6,182 nt of DNA, taken from contig NZ_LGDW01000135.1 of the NCBI RefSeq assembly GCF_001280005.1, positions 1 through 6,182 of the forward strand. Direction: 5' to 3'. The notes under the pieces were generated by a model. The model saw only the letters and a program-made list of their open reading frames with translations. It was not told where the DNA came from and searched no databases. A program made the translations under genes and the position numbers. The DNA comes from Streptomyces sp. NRRL WC-3618. GTDB taxonomy: Bacteria; Actinomycetota; Actinomycetes; Streptomycetales; Streptomycetaceae. This document shows positions 4,707 to 6,182 of the stretch, in pieces (the stretch's first letter is position 1; each line of letters starts with the position of its first letter).

Positions 4707-5906
4707 GTGGAACTCACTCTGCTCGGCACCGGTGCCCCCGACGGTCTCCCCCGCCCCGACTGTGCGTGCGCGGCCTGCACCAGCGCGCTCGGCGTGCACG
4801 CGCGGGCGGCCACCGCGCTGCTCGTGGACGGCACGCTGCTGCTCGACCTCACTCCCGGCGCTGTCCTCGCGGCGGCCCGCGCCGGGCACTCACTGGGCGG
4901 CGTGCGGCAGGTGCTGCTGTCGCATCCGCACGACGGGCCGGCCATCGAGGTGCCGGCGGGGCTCCCGCAGCCCGGACGGGTGCCGGACGGGCGGGAGTTG
5001 GCGCTGCTGACCGGGCACCGGGTGCGCGCGGTGCCGATGGACGCGCCGGGTACGGGGTACGCGGTGACCGGTCCGGACGGGCAGCGGCTGCTGTACCTGC
5101 CGCCGGGCGCGGCGCCGGCCGGGCTCGACAAGAGCGGTCCCTCGTACGACATGGTCCTCGCGGACGTCGTCGGGCGCCCGGACGCCCTGGCCCGGTTGCG
5201 GGCGGTGGGCGCGCTGGGGCCCGCCACGGACGTCGTCGCCGTTCATCTGGACCATGACGTGCCCCCGGGTGCCGAGTTGCGGCGCCGGCTCGCGGCGGCG
5301 GGCGCGCGGGCGGTGGCGGACGGTACGACGTTGACGGTCGGCGTCTACGAGGACGTACCGGATGTGCCGCGGCGGACGCTGGTGCTGGGGGGTGCCCGGT
5401 CCGGGAAGTCGGTGGAGGCGGAGCGGCGGCTGGAGGCGTTTCCCGACGTGCTGTACGTGGCCACGGGCGGGACGCGCAACGGGGACGGCGAGTGGGCGGC
5501 GCGGGTGCACGCGCACCGGGAACGGCGGCCGGGGTCGTGGCGTACCGCCGAGACCTGTGACCTCGTACCGCTGCTGAAGGACGACGGGGCGCCGCTGCTC
5601 ATCGACTGTCTGTCGCTGTGGCTGACGGACGCGATGGACCAGGTCGGGGCGTGGGACGACGCGGAGTGGGCCGGGGGCGGGGAGCGGGAGTTGCGACGGC
5701 GGGTACGGGAGTTGACGGCGGCGGTCCGTTCGACACGGCGGACTGTCGTCGCCGTGTCGAACGAGGTGGGGTCCGGGATCGTGCCGGCCACGGCGTCCGG
5801 GCGGCGGTACCGGGACGAGTTGGGGCGGCTGAACTCGGTGTTCGGGGCGGAGTGTGAGCATGTGCTGCTGGTGGTGGCGGGGCAGGCGGTGGTGCTGCGG
5901 GGGTGA
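4707..5906 (+). CDS. cobU: Metallo-beta-lactamase-like domain fused to CobU (adenosylcobinamide kinase / GTP:adenosylcobinamide-phosphate guanylyltransferase)
   Basis: A 399-residue two-domain protein. Residues 222-399 are CobU/CobP, which phosphorylates adenosylcobinamide and then transfers GMP to it in the nucleotide-loop branch of cobalamin synthesis. Visible motifs are the P-loop GGARSGKS (228-235), VATGG (251-255), the RVHAHRERRP stretch (266-275) where H270 aligns with the guanylylated histidine of Salmonella CobU, LIDCLSLWLTD (298-308), VSNEVGSGIVP (350-360) and RRYRDELGRLN (366-376). Residues 1-215 resemble a metallo-beta-lactamase fold of PhnP type: LLGTGAPDG at 5-13, a C19/C21/C24 cluster as in the PhnP structural zinc site, LLSHPHDGP at 70-78, LYLPPG, and VAVHLDHD at 177-184. 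The HxHxDH motif is broken: G77 and P78 replace Asp and His. The usual CobU is about 180 residues, so the first half is a fusion. GTG at 4707 fits MELTLLGTG; no ribosome site is seen. No other cobalamin gene is in the window. Confidence 0.92.
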   Translation: MELTLLGTGAPDGLPRPDCACAACTSALGVHARAATALLVDGTLLLDLTPGAVLAAARAGHSLGGVRQVLLSHPHDGPAIEVPAGLPQPGRVPDGRELALLTGHRVRAVPMDAPGTGYAVTGPDGQRLLYLPPGAAPAGLDKSGPSYDMVLADVVGRPDALARLRAVGALGPATDVVAVHLDHDVPPGAELRRRLAAAGARAVADGTTLTVGVYEDVPDVPRRTLVLGGARSGKSVEAERRLEAFPDVLYVATGGTRNGDGEWAARVHAHRERRPGSWRTAETCDLVPLLKDDGAPLLIDCLSLWLTDAMDQVGAWDDAEWAGGGERELRRRVRELTAAVRSTRRTVVAVSNEVGSGIVPATASGRRYRDELGRLNSVFGAECEHVLLVVAGQAVVLRG

Positions 5907-5935
5907 GCAGAGCCCCCGGCGGGCTTGCGGTTCGG

Positions 5936-6016
5936 CTGCGGGCCCGGTGGGGGCTGGTCGCGCCCACGCGGCGGTAGCCGCAGATCAGATACAGCCCCGC
6001 GCCCCTTCAGGGGCGC
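5936..6016. repeat. Dispersed intergenic repeat, copy 2, with its 3' hairpin
   Basis: Bases 5946-6006 match copy 1 at 57 of 61 positions. Copy 2 keeps a full 3' hairpin: GCGCCCC (5999-6005), loop TTCA, GGGGCGC (6010-6016). It begins 30-40 nt after the stop of the cobU fusion, the same placement copy 1 has relative to the methyltransferase, and may help end that transcript. It overlaps the end of the partial minus-strand reading frame. Confidence 0.85.
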
Positions 6017-6182
6017 TGCTCGCGGCCGGGGTTCTCGTGCCCCGTCTCGCGATGATTCGGTATGTGTTCGCGAAGCGGGTTCTGCGGAGGACGGGGGCCA
6101 GGGTGTGGTCGAGGGCTGTGGCCGCCGCCAGGAAAGGGGTCGCCGCCCGGAGCAGGGGGGTGCGGCGGGGTGGGAGCGCTCG
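5985..6182 (-). CDS. Partial minus-strand gene, C-terminal 65 residues; possibly a SAM methyltransferase
   Basis: The minus-strand frame is open from the right edge to a TGA at 5985-5987 and lacks its start. It reads RALPPRRTPLLRAATPFL, then AAATALDHTLAPVLRR, then TRFANTYRIIARRGTRTPAA and a short tail. Helix-like Ala/Leu segments followed by a NTYRIIARR strand resemble the C-terminal end of class I SAM methyltransferases from Streptomyces as I recall them; this is a tentative match. The last 11 or so codons come from the dispersed repeat and its hairpin, so the tail is probably not conserved. It is convergent with the cobU fusion. Codon third positions are largely G/C, as expected for a real gene, but the identification rests on a short piece. 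Confidence 0.5.
   Translation of the reverse strand, partial: RALPPRRTPLLRAATPFLAAATALDHTLAPVLRRTRFANTYRIIARRGTRTPAASSAPEGARGCI

Noticed and set aside
4890..5861. Minus-strand open frame of 323 codons opposite the cobU fusion
   Set aside because: Arg/Pro/His-rich shadow; the plus strand has clear CobU motifs.
1..6182. Mobile element, CRISPR array, tRNA or defence system
   Set aside because: No transposase, integrase, regularly spaced repeat array, cloverleaf or defence-protein motif could be found; the repeats seen are single or paired intergenic elements.

Overview
The window is high-GC DNA with GTG, TTG and possibly CTG starts, short actinobacterial Shine-Dalgarno sites and intergenic repeats of the kind scattered through Streptomyces chromosomes. 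It looks like core chromosome of a Streptomyces. From memory, not from a search, the gene order resembles the region around SCO2166 to SCO2173 in S. coelicolor. No phage, transposase, CRISPR, tRNA or rRNA was seen.

Left part, minus strand (about 68-2588): pspA (membrane-protecting coiled-coil protein) is followed after 14 nt by pspAA, then after a 125-nt gap by a NarL/LiaS-type sensor histidine kinase. The kinase ends just before a 9-bp hairpin. The set looks like an actinobacterial phage-shock or envelope-stress module; its response regulator would lie off the left edge or elsewhere. The gap between pspAA and the kinase holds a Streptomyces-type intergenic repeat and a small hairpin.

Middle, plus strand (2842-4223): facing away from pspA across a 253-nt intergenic region are a DUF3043 two-pass membrane protein and an overlapping SAM methyltransferase resembling CmoM/SmtA. 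The methyltransferase seems to start at a CTG that forms CTGA with the stop of the upstream gene. The shared intergenic region holds a GTAGG-based repeat that is a candidate operator.

Right part: a dispersed repeat and a 46-bp palindrome (probable two-way terminator) separate the methyltransferase from a convergent 71-residue acidic protein of unknown function. Facing away from that small gene is a 399-residue fusion of a degenerate metallo-beta-lactamase-like domain to CobU, which acts in assembly of the cobalamin nucleotide loop. A second copy of the dispersed repeat follows. The window ends inside a minus-strand reading frame, of which only the C-terminal 65 residues are present; its stop codon lies in the repeat.

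There is no clear new defence or mobile system here. The points most worth a second look are the psp operator, the CTG start, the degenerate metal site fused to CobU, and the way the repeats sit against terminators and a coding end.
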